From: Aurantiochytrium sp. KH105
Lineage: Eukaryota; Sar; Bigyra; Thraustochytrida; Thraustochytriidae
NCBI GenBank assembly: GCA_003116975.1
Contig: BGKB01000132.1
Coordinates: forward strand, 124,001-188,000
Reading direction: 5' to 3'
Length of the DNA: 64,000 bases
In this document: in pieces, positions 1-9,457 of the stretch
Layout: each line of letters begins with the position of its first letter
Position numbering within the stretch: position 1 is the stretch's first letter
Program-made: the position numbers and the translations under genes
The notes under the pieces: generated by a model
The model's input: the letters and a program-made list of their open reading frames with translations, nothing else
What the model was told of the DNA's origin: nothing
Database searches by the model: none

Positions 1-522
1 TCCAACGCTTTCACTGTCTGTCAATCTTGGAAATTCACAGTTAGTATTCCGACGGTATTCCTCGCGCTATGAACCCTTATGCCGCCTGATACCACAGATG
101 TACAACGATGAGAGAGGAGGTCCGACGATCATTGGCCCACTGACTGTGAGAAAGGCAACGTTTCACGCGGACCATCAGCCTGGGCGCAGCAGGCAGGATG
201 CCAGTTGGTCCAACGGCAATATGTGCGCACAGCCTATCTTTTTACTGCGAAATAAAAACAGAAGATGTCGTTCAAATCCAGAAAGCTTCATGCCATTTGC
301 AATCGGCGCTCTTCATTTGCAATACAGGTCATTTGCCGACTAAGGAGCCCTTGAACTGTGCAAAGGGCGTGAGATTCGGTCCTGCATCCCTTTGGGCCCA
401 GAGACGTGGAGAGCTACGTGAAGCCGTGTCTAGGCCTAGCGACGCATCGCTGATTCACCCTTTCCTTGCACCGGTTGCGGAAGCACCCATCATTGGCTTG
501 ATTGAGCCCACGGGCCTGAAGA
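1..522. other. Intergenic leader before the first gene
   Basis: I recognise no gene here. Short overlapping open frames exist in several phases, but none resembles a known family and none is long enough to be convincing. The stretch holds one exact copy of the 8-base palindrome TAGGCCTA at 431-438. That palindrome recurs in other intergenic parts of this window. The 5' untranslated region and promoter of the gene at 523 probably lie here, but I see no clear TATA element. Confidence 0.4.
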
Positions 523-2211
523 ATGGACGTCATCGCTAGGACGGCAGTCAAGGCCAAGCTGATGATCTTCCTGGTCCTCGGTCTGGTGATCGCGTCGCTA
601 ACAGCAATCAACTCTCCTGGCATTGTTGATTCTGTTCTTCCCCAATCGAAGGCTCACGCGGACACTATGATCTCGTACCCGTCTGTACATGCAAAGTCAG
701 CCTCGTCGTCGCGTGAAGAAATGGTATCGCCGGCTATCGTTTCGAGCACTCGTGCGATGAAGCAGAGCTGCTTCGCTCCTGAGCTTTTCCCCATCGACCT
801 AGAGACAAGAAAACCAAACTGCAGGTTCTCGCCAGAAAGCATTTCGGACGGCATGTGCCTGAGGAGCATCACCAACAATGGAGACGAATCACGCTTCTTG
901 CCAGTTTTGGAAAAAATCCAATCGAGACAATGCATTACCATCCTCGTCTTTGGTGGGTCCATTTCAAACGGAAACTGCAGAAGTCGTTCCAATGATCCGG
1001 ACAAACCACTTGGCACGTCTGAAGCATGGCTGCCTCGACTGGAGTACATTCTCAACGCGCGATATCCGTGCAATGGCCAGCACTCTGTCATCAATTATGC
1101 AATGAGCAATCGCGGAACTGACCATCACTTCCAGACGATGCGACGTGCAGATACGCAGAAAGCTCTTGCATCGGCTGACATCGTGATCATGGAAGCCTCC
1201 GTCAATGACGTAGCAAGCGCATATCACTTGAAAAGCTTTGGCAAGGGATTGGGCGTTCGCTCCAACATGTTGCAGTTTTGGACCGAGGCAACCATTCGCC
1301 TCTTGCGAGGAAAGTTCCCGCATCTTGCGCTTCTATGGGTCGAGGCGTCCACACGAGCCTGGAAGGGCCAATCCGAAGCTGGAAAATTACGTGCGCCCTA
1401 CCGATCTGATGCAAGCGCGGATCACCTCGAAGTGCTTCAATATTATGACATTCCCCAAATCGATGTCATGCGCGCTCTCGGTGCCGGTGGGTTGCCCTTG
1501 GAGCAAGAGTTCAGGACTGAATGCTACTTTTGCGACTTTGTTCACCCGACCCGATACGGACAGAATATTACTGCTTCAATTGTTGCGTCTGCCTTTGACC
1601 GAATGCTGGAGCACACTCAATCTCAACATATTGTGCAACGATATCGGAAAGCAGATAATCAGGACCTCTCCGATCTTCCTGATCCTCTCACCATGACACA
1701 AAAGCTAGACGATGCTATGCGTAGCGAGGATATCACGCGCGTCACGCTTGATACACAGGAAAGCTTTGATAAGCATGTCGTGGGTGCGGAGTCTCGAAAC
1801 GGCGCACCTGGCTGGTCTTTCGACACTGACATGGAGGGCAAACCAAAAACCGCAATGACAGTGAAGAGCGGCTCGTGCGTGACAGTGGAGCTAGGCTTCA
1901 GCTCGCGCGTTTCGCTCTTGTCTTTTGAGCTTTTTCACTCGTACAACAATGTTGGTACAGCACTTGTCAAGTTACTTGAAAGATGCGCCGCCACAAAGGA
2001 TGCCTTCGTCGCCTTGGGCGGCGTCGAGAAGCTGAAACTTCGTTGGCATGATCAAGTCTCCATTGGCGTGGAGCGATTTATCGATCATGACTTTTCCAAG
2101 TTGGGGCACAATGACTGCGCAAAATTCGTTTCCGTATGCGCGAAAAATGACAACGGAAGCAGCAAAGTCAAACTGTATAGTGTTTTTGCATCCTCAGCTT
2201 TCCAGCGATAG
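523..2211 (+). CDS. Membrane-anchored SGNH/GDSL-type esterase-like protein
   Basis: The 562-residue product has an N-terminal hydrophobic segment (about residues 13-30) after a few basic residues, which fits a signal anchor or signal peptide for the secretory pathway. The SGNH hydrolase blocks are visible in order: FGGSISNG with the likely nucleophile Ser146, a Gly-block-like NRGTDHH, the Asn block EASVND (Asn228), and the His block DFVHPTRYG with Asp339 and His342. The first block reads GGS instead of the usual GDS. Residues from about 400 to 562 form a second region without these motifs, perhaps a beta-rich accessory domain. SGNH enzymes typically remove or transfer acyl groups on polysaccharides or lipids. 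A role in modifying a wall or scale polysaccharide is inferred from the glycan enzymes elsewhere in the window. The substrate cannot be read from the sequence. Confidence 0.75.
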   Translation: MDVIARTAVKAKLMIFLVLGLVIASLTAINSPGIVDSVLPQSKAHADTMISYPSVHAKSASSSREEMVSPAIVSSTRAMKQSCFAPELFPIDLETRKPNCRFSPESISDGMCLRSITNNGDESRFLPVLEKIQSRQCITILVFGGSISNGNCRSRSNDPDKPLGTSEAWLPRLEYILNARYPCNGQHSVINYAMSNRGTDHHFQTMRRADTQKALASADIVIMEASVNDVASAYHLKSFGKGLGVRSNMLQFWTEATIRLLRGKFPHLALLWVEASTRAWKGQSEAGKLRAPYRSDASADHLEVLQYYDIPQIDVMRALGAGGLPLEQEFRTECYFCDFVHPTRYGQNITASIVASAFDRMLEHTQSQHIVQRYRKADNQDLSDLPDPLTMTQKLDDAMRSEDITRVTLDTQESFDKHVVGAESRNGAPGWSFDTDMEGKPKTAMTVKSGSCVTVELGFSSRVSLLSFELFHSYNNVGTALVKLLERCAATKDAFVALGGVEKLKLRWHDQVSIGVERFIDHDFSKLGHNDCAKFVSVCAKNDNGSSKVKLYSVFASSAFQR

Positions 2212-2687
2212 ACTTCCAAGAAGTTCGAGTTGAAAGTTACAATGGGTCGCTACTTGAAAAATTGGGTCTTAAAGAAAATTGTGGGATCTCGACGAAATGT
2301 ATTGCTGTTGGTTGAATTTTCAAAAAAGCATTATTGACTTTTCGGAAAATAGGCCTTTGACTGTCTGAAACCTGGAGGCGCCTAAGCAAGGAAATCTGGA
2401 CTGAAGACTCTGCAAACGAAAAGAGAGAGAGGTACAAGAGGTAAAAAAATAAAAATTGCGCAACCCATCTTCCACGCTTGAACTTGACTCGGATTTTGGG
2501 TTGCCCAACGGCATAATCCGTCGACGAAGATGGGCTTCGATCACCAAAGGCACAGACCGTACGGCCGAGACGCGCAGGATCGGGACGGCACGGCAAAGCG
2601 TAGCGGGAAAGTTTTGGGAGTCAGAGCTGGCGTCTCACACTCTCAAACACAAACCACGAACGGCAACTGCGCGAGCTTGGAGGCAAC
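2212..2687. other. Intergenic region between SGNH-like gene and WDR60
   Basis: Two plus-strand genes flank this 476-base gap, so it should hold the 3' end of the first and the promoter of the second. I see no additional gene. The overlapping short frames on both strands show no family signature. Confidence 0.4.
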
Positions 2688-5600
2688 ATGTCCTCCTTGT
2701 CACAGGCACCAGTGAGCAAGGGCCCGATGCGAACCAAGAAGAAGTCCACTTCTTCAAAACGAAAGAGCTTGTCAACAACGCTAGCCGCAAAACCCTCCTC
2801 GTCCTCGTCGCCTGTTGCAGCTGATTCGAAAGCAGTTATGCCTGAAAGGCAAAGGCGGCACGATGGCGGAACGCTCAACTCACAAGCTCTTCCCAGACGG
2901 TCAGCCGGATTGGCTTCAGATACATGTTTGAATTCGACGGAGATGCTTCAGCCAAACAAGAAGAGCATCAAGAAGAAGAAGAAGATGCCGATCGATTTCT
3001 CTGTCGGAACTTCGTCTTCCTCATCATCAATGTCGCCCCTTGCAATGGGAAGTCACAATCGCGAAAGACGTCGCTCTGGGATCGAACGAAGTGACCATGA
3101 CGTCAGGCCAGCATCGTACACAGCTCCCAAAGACGCAGACGACGTAAGCGATGGTCCTCGCGACGAGACCGTGGTTAACCAATTGGCCATGCCAAAGCGA
3201 ATCGTGAAAAAGAAAAAGAAGTCAAGTCTTGCTGTCGAGACAATTAACTTTGGAGCTAATGACGATTTTCAGCACGGAGGCGTGCGGGGAGACGAAACAA
3301 AACAAGATACGAGTCGTTTCGAAAAAGCCATTTCTGATCAAGTGCATCAACTTGATGGGACAGGAGAGCAAGGCAAGGCTGTCAACAAAGATGAAGATAT
3401 CGAGTACGACGACGACTTCGAAGACTACGATGATGACTTTGATGACACCCCTCCTGATCGTCTGGAATCCAAAGACAACACGCAATTTTCAGCAACAATG
3501 CCCCCAGCCAAATCCCCGAAGGCCCCGGTAAAAAAGAAGGCAAATCCTTTTGCACCACAGATACGCAGGCTCAGTTCCAAAGATGAGGTGAATCCCGAGA
3601 ACCAGCCCGAAATGCGCACGAAGCGAGGAGCCTTCATAAGAGAGATACGGAAGCCAGTTCTGCGCACATCCAGTCGCAAAGATGACCGCGACGACCTACA
3701 AACGCTGGACCACGGAGGATCCGAGTTTGGCATTCAGATGAGTAATGCTGGTGGCCGAGGTGCAGATATTCAATCTCGTGTCACGTTTCGCAGTGTCCGC
3801 TTTGATCATTTTGAGATGCACTCTCTTCCCGCCTGGGAATTTTACATGCGTAGCGTGGCTGCTGGTGGAAACAAACGGCAGGCTTTCGCGCAGACGAACG
3901 AAGACAACCGGGAAGTCTACACGCAGACCGACGACATCATCACGTGCACTGTTGCAATTGATCAAGACGGAATCTCTCAGGTTGACGAGAAGAAATCTTC
4001 TTGGCGGGTTGCAAATGTCTCGGGAAAAGATGATGAAGAGCGTCGGAGTTTGTATCGTGGTCGAGAAGACTGCATTGGACCTTTGGAGCGGGACACGGAT
4101 GAACATGACGCCAATCCGCGTGCCAAGCATGCTGTTGACATTGAGATCGAGGCTGCGATCTTGCGAAAGATGGAGCTCATGTGTGTCGCTACCCTTGAGG
4201 AGAATGTGGCAACCTCTTCGATGAAGAACTTTCACCTTGATAGGAGCAGAGCCACAGGCGCGCTTTCCAAGGAAGTTTTTCGCGATTATCATCGTCTTGG
4301 TACCCGCATGCCTGGTCTTGCCATGGCAAGTCGAAAGGTGGTGAGCATTACTGCGTCCCCATCGCTGCACAAGGTGTTCTTGTCAGTGCATGGACAATGC
4401 TCTCTCGAAGACGTCCTTGAGGAGACAAAGAGTGGAAACAAGATTGAGGCGCGGCGCATCGCCAAGAGCTCGATTCTTTGCTTATGGGATCTTCGGCTTT
4501 CCGCAAGCTCGCCTCAATTTTCCATGGCGTGCGTTGGCGCGGCAACTTGCGGACTTCTCAGTCCAGGTTCTGCGGTGGTGGTTCTCGCCGGCATGGAAGA
4601 TGGCACACTCTTTGCGTGGGACTTGCGTGGGCTTGAACCAAGCGACCTGCAGGCTTCTGCGAAACAATCTTTCGATAGGCTTCTTCCGCCTTCGTACTCT
4701 ACAGCGGGTGAAACCGCTCTGGCCCGCACCCACTTGGCGCCAATTTGCAATATCAGCCTTGTTTCCTCGGCGCCAACTTCAGTGTCACAGCTTGGGTTCC
4801 AGGTCGCGTCCCTCGATCTCGATGGGAGAATCCATATCTGGTCCATCCTTCATAAAAGCACACTACTGGCCTGGGATCTTGACGACAAGTCTGAGCATGA
4901 GACCGTGAGTGATCCCGACAAGCCGCAATTTACAAGCGACGTCGAAGGCACGAATCAGGGGCAGAACGCAGATCTTGGAGCTCTCTGTGGAAAGCTCCGG
5001 CTACACCACATGGCGATGATCGACACGCTAGGACACGGAGTTGCCCCTGATCGTCTCGTCATTGGCCGCGCAACAGTTGCTGCCTTTCAACCTGAGAACG
5101 CAGATCGTATTGTTTTGGGAAGCTCAGACGGGCGCATCCGTCACGTGTCGCGTTCGGGACTCAGGTTTGTCCCTCGAGAATTCTCCTCAAGCTCGAGCCC
5201 TTCCTTTTCTTCTCCGTATTCAGACACGCTTGCGGAATCGTCTGGGGATGGAGTCACGGCCCTCGCGTTTAATCCTTTTCTGAGCCCTTTTTTCCTTGCC
5301 GGCTTTTCTTCTGGCGCTATCGCGCTGTTCCATATCGAGCGTGCGTCGCCGATCAAAGTGTGGAAATCAGCGACCAAACAAAGTACCTTACGTGGATCTG
5401 GTTTTGCTGCCGTTCGCGCAATCGCATGGTCACGTCGCTGCGCGAGCAGCTTTTTCGTTTTAGACGAAGAGGCTGTCTTTCATGTATGGGATCTTGCAAC
5501 GCAAACCTTGGGTCCCTTGGTAGCTAGGACTGCCCCTGATGCCACGACAATGATGCGAGGCAGTGGAGCTTCTAACACAGGCCTGGGTCCTGACATATTC

Positions 5601-5807
5601 GTTTTTGGGGGATCTCATCTTTCGTTTGCAGAGGTGGATGATCGTATTTCGCAACCATTCATTGGGATGTCATCGACTCTCGGTGATGCCAATCGTGAAA
5701 ACCACCAATTCCAAGAGAAGATGCAAGAAGGAAAGAAAGGCAAAGGCGCAACCCTCTGGAGCTCTTTTGATTTGAAGCGTCTACGAGATATCTTTGAAAG
5801 TCTTTGA
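2688..5807 (+). CDS. DYNC2I1: Dynein-2 intermediate chain 1 (WDR60-like), WD40 protein
   Basis: The 1,039-residue product has the architecture of WDR60, an intermediate chain of cytoplasmic dynein-2, the motor of retrograde intraflagellar transport. The first half is disordered and charged. It contains two Lys-rich clusters (about residues 88-97 and 168-175), each followed by a DFSVG or INFGAN-type motif, and an acidic repeat around 235-255 reading IEYDDDFEDYDDDFDD, which is a hallmark of WDR60 N-termini. From about residue 540 onward there are WD40-type blades, with motifs such as ILCLWDLR, GMEDGTLFAWDLRGL, IHIWSI, VLGSSDGRIRHV and VFHVWDLA. The start at 2688 leads straight into this basic N-terminus, and the frame is uninterrupted. 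The gene shares the window with a roadblock light chain and a DLEC1-like axonemal protein, which implies a flagellated life stage. Orthology to WDR60 specifically, rather than WDR34, rests on the Lys-rich and acidic N-terminus. Confidence 0.85.
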   Translation: MSSLSQAPVSKGPMRTKKKSTSSKRKSLSTTLAAKPSSSSSPVAADSKAVMPERQRRHDGGTLNSQALPRRSAGLASDTCLNSTEMLQPNKKSIKKKKKMPIDFSVGTSSSSSSMSPLAMGSHNRERRRSGIERSDHDVRPASYTAPKDADDVSDGPRDETVVNQLAMPKRIVKKKKKSSLAVETINFGANDDFQHGGVRGDETKQDTSRFEKAISDQVHQLDGTGEQGKAVNKDEDIEYDDDFEDYDDDFDDTPPDRLESKDNTQFSATMPPAKSPKAPVKKKANPFAPQIRRLSSKDEVNPENQPEMRTKRGAFIREIRKPVLRTSSRKDDRDDLQTLDHGGSEFGIQMSNAGGRGADIQSRVTFRSVRFDHFEMHSLPAWEFYMRSVAAGGNKRQAFAQTNEDNREVYTQTDDIITCTVAIDQDGISQVDEKKSSWRVANVSGKDDEERRSLYRGREDCIGPLERDTDEHDANPRAKHAVDIEIEAAILRKMELMCVATLEENVATSSMKNFHLDRSRATGALSKEVFRDYHRLGTRMPGLAMASRKVVSITASPSLHKVFLSVHGQCSLEDVLEETKSGNKIEARRIAKSSILCLWDLRLSASSPQFSMACVGAATCGLLSPGSAVVVLAGMEDGTLFAWDLRGLEPSDLQASAKQSFDRLLPPSYSTAGETALARTHLAPICNISLVSSAPTSVSQLGFQVASLDLDGRIHIWSILHKSTLLAWDLDDKSEHETVSDPDKPQFTSDVEGTNQGQNADLGALCGKLRLHHMAMIDTLGHGVAPDRLVIGRATVAAFQPENADRIVLGSSDGRIRHVSRSGLRFVPREFSSSSSPSFSSPYSDTLAESSGDGVTALAFNPFLSPFFLAGFSSGAIALFHIERASPIKVWKSATKQSTLRGSGFAAVRAIAWSRRCASSFFVLDEEAVFHVWDLATQTLGPLVARTAPDATTMMRGSGASNTGLGPDIFVFGGSHLSFAEVDDRISQPFIGMSSTLGDANRENHQFQEKMQEGKKGKGATLWSSFDLKRLRDIFESL

Positions 5808-6333
5808 GTACAGGTTTTGAAAATTTGAATAGGCTAAGCTCGTACGAGGAACAACAATTGCAAAGCTAGCTCATTTTCCCACGCTAAATTTTCTTCCGTT
5901 TTACCATTGTTATTGTGATGTGAGTGCAGATTTTCAATTCTGATATCATTTATGCACGTTACACACTCTCTGTGGCGGCATTGCTTTCTCAGGAGGAGGA
6001 CCTCTTCAACATAAAGCCTATGTTTAAGCCCATGTGTTTTAGGCCCATATGTTTTAGGCCCAGGTCCAGGCCTAGGCCTTGCCCCTCTCTTTGTAATACT
6101 TCAAATTTTGGTGAAAAGTAAGGCTACCTTGACTCGTCATTTCTGCAAAGTTTCCAAAAAAAACTCAAGCAGAGGTACACCATTATAACATCGCTCACTC
6201 GAGAGGTCTAGCAAATGAAGCTTCGCGGTAGCGAGGCGCTGGGAAAGAGAAAGAAGGATGTGAAACAAAGTAAAAGGAGGCAAAGGAGAAAAGTCAAGAC
6301 TCCGAACTGCGTACGTGTATGTGATCCCGTAAT
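5808..6333. repeat. 3' intergenic gap with short TTTTAGGCCCATAT-type repeats
   Basis: This gap lies between convergent genes (WDR60 plus strand, TPR protein minus strand). At about 6018-6080 there are three imperfect tandem units of roughly 16 bases built on TTTTAGGCCCATATG. They run into AGGCCTAGGCCT at 6069-6080, which is related to the palindrome seen elsewhere. I see no gene here. Confidence 0.45.
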
Positions 6334-6957
6334 TTATTTGGTTGCCGAGCTAGAGAGAGCACCTCCAAAAAGACGCTTTTGCTCTTCGCGTTGAGCATCG
6401 CTCCATGCTTTGTATGCTTTTTTCCATCCCGCGAGCTCGGCTCGGACAGCACGATTCTCTGGATCTCGCTTGGCAGCATCCAACAATGCAGCCTTTGCTT
6501 TGTCAAAATCTTTGAGCTTTGTAAATGCTTGACCCTTACGGACAAGCGCTTTGATGTTCGAAGCATCAAGTTGCAGCGCACGATTCGCCACGTCGGCAGC
6601 TTTCCCCGCTTCGTCCAGCTTCAGGTAGGCAAGGGCCAAGTTGGTGTAGGTGGCTACTTTGAGTGACTTTATTTCGTCCTCCTCACCGCTCGCAAGAATG
6701 TCCTCTTTCGGCGTGAATTTGGCCACCTCGTCCTCGCAGCCAACGAGGCCGTTCACATATAGGAACACCGTGCGGTACTTGCGTGCAGCTTTGCGAAGCT
6801 CGCCGCTCTGGAGGAGCGCGTTCCCCTCATTCTTGAGCGCCGTCGCAGCCTCGATCTTGGCCGCGACGGTTGAGGGCAGGCCGCCTGCGCCGGCTTCCGC
6901 GCTGGCGCCAGCGCTTACCCCAGCATTGCTGGCCTCCGCGGTGACGGTCTCGGCCAT
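6334..6957 (-). CDS. Tetratricopeptide repeat protein, TTC9-like
   Basis: The 207-residue product begins with an Ala/Gly-rich stretch (residues 1-35) and then carries three TPR units. The first (about 38-75) includes LKNEGNALLQSGELRKAARKY. The second (about 95-130) includes YTNLALAYLKLDEAGKAADVANRAL. The third (about 132-165) includes ALVRKGQAFTKLKDFDKAKAAL. A helical capping segment rich in Lys and Trp follows. The spacing, with a long gap between the first and second repeats, and the order of repeats match the TTC9 and FKBP-type co-chaperone TPR domain, so binding of an Hsp90 or Hsp70 C-terminal peptide is plausible. No catalytic domain is attached. The start codon sits just before the Ala-rich region, and the frame runs to the stop near 6334 without interruption. 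Confidence 0.8.
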   Translation of the reverse strand: MAETVTAEASNAGVSAGASAEAGAGGLPSTVAAKIEAATALKNEGNALLQSGELRKAARKYRTVFLYVNGLVGCEDEVAKFTPKEDILASGEEDEIKSLKVATYTNLALAYLKLDEAGKAADVANRALQLDASNIKALVRKGQAFTKLKDFDKAKAALLDAAKRDPENRAVRAELAGWKKAYKAWSDAQREEQKRLFGGALSSSATK

Positions 6958-7030
6958 GTTTCGACGGAAGAGATTTGGAGATAAAAGGTTTGTCTGTTTG
7001 TTGCGCTGGCGAGGGCGATGTGCGCCTAGC

Positions 7031-7975
7031 CTAGCCTAGTCTTGCGCTCTTGAGCTCCCGCTGGGCGTCCTCGAGCCGCTGTTGAAGTACGGCTATCTTT
7101 TCCTCATACGAGACTCGCATGGACTCCATTTCTGCGGCAAGCACGTCCTGAAAGTCCTCCTCGTCTTCGGAGTCGTCAACCTTCCCCTCCAGCGCGGCGT
7201 GGTCCTCGTTTTTGGACTCAAAAGAAGCAGCACCACTAGCACCAACACGGGCACCAGCGGAAGTAGAAGGAGTGGAAGGGGAAGCAGCGTCAGCAGCAGG
7301 ACCGCCGCCGAGCAAAATATTACGAGCGTGCGTCTGATCCACGCGGCGACTTCTGTCGTCGTCATAACTAGGATGCGATAGCAACAAGTCTTGCAAGTCG
7401 CCGCGAACAGCGTCAAGCTGTGCGTCTTTGACCCGTTGTTCCCGCTGCAGATTCTGAAGCTGCTCTCGAAGCTCCTTAACCTCTGACTCGGCACGCTCGG
7501 CGCGCCGCGCTGCCCTCTCAAGGCGTCGTTCGAGATCCTTGCGTGCGAGCTGCTCTAAGCGCATGTCCGTCTCAAGCTGCTTTCGACGGGTGGCATTTGC
7601 TTCAGTCGCAGGCCCTGAAAATTCTCTAGAGGTCAAGGCCGGGTCTTGATCCCTTTGGAATTGCAGACGCTGCACTTCTTCCCGCAATGCGCTGACCTCT
7701 GCAGCGCGGGAGTTTGCCTCTTCTTTTCTCTCACGAGAAAAAGCCTCGTGTGCTTTTGCAAGCTCATCACGAAGTCGAGCTACACGTTCTTGTTCATCCA
7801 AGACAAGCTTCTGCAAGTCCTCTTGATGATTTTTGCTCCCGGACTGAGCGCAGGTCCGTTCTGAGAATCGACGATACGCCTCGACTTCAGAGGTCAGTCG
7901 CCGCAGGTTTCCCTCCAGCGAGCTGATCCTCGAGTCCTCCTGCAGCGCTTGCATGATGTCTCGTCGCTTCTTCAT
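7031..7975 (-). CDS. Coiled-coil protein of unknown function
   Basis: I do not recognise the family. From the proposed start at 7975 the 314-residue product is almost entirely heptad-rich and highly charged (many Glu, Arg, Gln, Leu), broken by a Ser/Ala/Pro/Gly-rich linker near residues 205-240 and an acidic patch (DDSEDEED). It ends with a second short coiled coil. The open frame continues upstream to 8230 and could add 85 residues, but that stretch is Cys-containing, not heptad-like, and looks like leader or intron sequence. The MKKRRDIMQALQEDSR start is therefore preferred. Such proteins are often cytoskeletal, centrosomal or Golgi tethers, but nothing here picks one. The neighbour at 8833 is transcribed away from it, so the two may share a promoter region. 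Confidence 0.6.
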   Translation of the reverse strand: MKKRRDIMQALQEDSRISSLEGNLRRLTSEVEAYRRFSERTCAQSGSKNHQEDLQKLVLDEQERVARLRDELAKAHEAFSRERKEEANSRAAEVSALREEVQRLQFQRDQDPALTSREFSGPATEANATRRKQLETDMRLEQLARKDLERRLERAARRAERAESEVKELREQLQNLQREQRVKDAQLDAVRGDLQDLLLSHPSYDDDRSRRVDQTHARNILLGGGPAADAASPSTPSTSAGARVGASGAASFESKNEDHAALEGKVDDSEDEEDFQDVLAAEMESMRVSYEEKIAVLQQRLEDAQRELKSARLG

Positions 7976-8266
7976 CGAGAATGCAACTTTTCTCCTCACG
8001 TTGACGCGCGCATGCAAAAGAGATTTCGGGTTTTGTTTGCCAGCGAAATGCTGAGCGCACTGTATGTTGAGATCACTTGCTTTTTGCGTTGCTTCGCCTT
8101 CCTTTGACATAAACTTGTTTTTGTTTTTAGAGAAAAGGCCGTTTGTGCAATGTTTGATCGCTTCTCCCCTCACCTTCACAGGGCCGCACAGCAAGCCTGT
8201 CACGCGCGTCTCAGGCACCTCGCCTGACACGCCCCCGTAGACTTATTCATAGACTCGCACCAGCGC

Positions 8267-8567
8267 TCATACACTCGCATGGTCGTCGCGCAAAAAGAGC
8301 CGTTGATCAATTTGGGGTTCCGCAAGCTGCAGTGCGAGGAGAACCTCGAACTTTAGAGTTAAAGAGACCGTTGCAACCGAAGGGTCTAGCTGCGCACCTT
8401 CGAGCGATTTGAGCCTGGTGGCCAGCACCAACGTCAGCGCTGTCAGAGGAGCCCAGACGTGGCCCGGGCGAGAGAGTAGGTCTTCGTCGCGAGTAAAGAA
8501 GGCTTGCGGTGCACGAGGTAGTCGCCGCCGCAAAAGGGCGTGTTCGAGGCATTGTTCAAGAAGCTGC
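8267..8567 (-). other. Possible 3' exon of an unrecognised minus-strand gene
   Basis: On the minus strand an open frame of about 100 codons ends at 8267. Immediately upstream of it, at about 8567-8585 read on the minus strand, is a textbook acceptor: a CT-rich run ending in TTGCAG. A GTATGT donor-like hexamer lies further upstream near 8736. The peptide has Leu/Val-rich stretches (for example ALTLVLATRLKSLEG and FEVLLALQLAEP), but I cannot name a family. If real, it would be one of few spliced genes in the window, and it lies between the coiled-coil gene and the roadblock gene. It could equally be 5' flanking sequence. Confidence 0.25.
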
Positions 8568-8832
8568 AAGAAAGAAAGCTAGTCTTGCCGCACAGGAGGA
8601 CATCTCTGCCGCTCCTTTTTGCCACCATCCCTGTTGAGGACATCGACAACAAACCAACAAAGCGAGTGCCAAGAGGGTGCTGCGTGAACGACGAAGAAGA
8701 AAGATGGTGCGTTGACATGATCGATTTCCTTCGACATACAACACTGAAACATGAGCATACGTGGACGCGTATGCTGGCCTTCGTGCGTGCGTGCTCGCGC
8801 AATATTGCATACTAACACGCAAGGGAAACGAA

Positions 8833-9219
8833 ATGCGAGCGCGATTAAAACAGCCGACAGGAAGCGCAGTAGACGCGGAGACGACGATCGAACGAATTCA
8901 AAACCGAGATGGTGTCGTCGGATTTGTAATCTGTGGCGCTGAGAAACTCGATGAGAAAGGTGAAATTCACTACGAAATCCACCGCAAGGGTCAGGGCATG
9001 GCAAAGGAGACCGCACAAAACTACGCTGATCGTTTTAGTCAGCTCACAAATCTTGCACGCGGGGTTGTGCGCGACCTGGATCCGCAGAATGAACTTCTTT
9101 ACTTTCGCATAAAGGCAAAGAAGCAGGAGATTATGTGCGCTCCAAAGTATGATGAGAGCGGCGACGCAAAGTATCATATCGTTTCTCTTCAGAATATCAA
9201 CCAGCCACAGAGTGGATGA
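8833..9219 (+). CDS. DYNLRB: Dynein light chain, roadblock/LC7 type
   Basis: The 128-residue product from the ATG at 8833 matches the roadblock/LC7 family. Features include IERIQNRDGVVGFVICG near the N-terminus, a central helix with Ala/Thr-rich residues, then VVRDLDPQNELLYFRIKAKK and a C-terminal strand KYHIVSLQN. The RDLDPQNEL block followed by LYFRIKAKKQEIMCAP is diagnostic. Roadblock light chains dimerise and bind the intermediate chains of dynein-1, dynein-2 and some axonemal dyneins. The frame is open upstream to 8761, but that would add residues unlike any roadblock N-terminus, so 8833 is preferred. The protein is slightly longer than the usual 96-100 residues because of insertions around residues 33-50 and 108-115. 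WDR60, a potential partner subunit, is encoded about 3 kb upstream. Confidence 0.9.
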   Translation: MRARLKQPTGSAVDAETTIERIQNRDGVVGFVICGAEKLDEKGEIHYEIHRKGQGMAKETAQNYADRFSQLTNLARGVVRDLDPQNELLYFRIKAKKQEIMCAPKYDESGDAKYHIVSLQNINQPQSG

Positions 9220-9457
9220 TCTCGCTCACCCTTGAAATGTGACATTCATTCAGCACGGGCTCGCGTGCCAGACAAACGAAATGAAAAAATGCATAAAGGG
9301 ATTTTATGATGTTCCGCCATTTGCATTTCCTACAGTGATGTCAGAAAAATGGCCACAACACTCATGCTGGACTGATTGGAATAGAATAGAATAAGATCGG
9401 GACGAAATGCTTCTTGCGACGGTTCTGTCATCCGGAAGAAACGGAAAATGAAATTTC

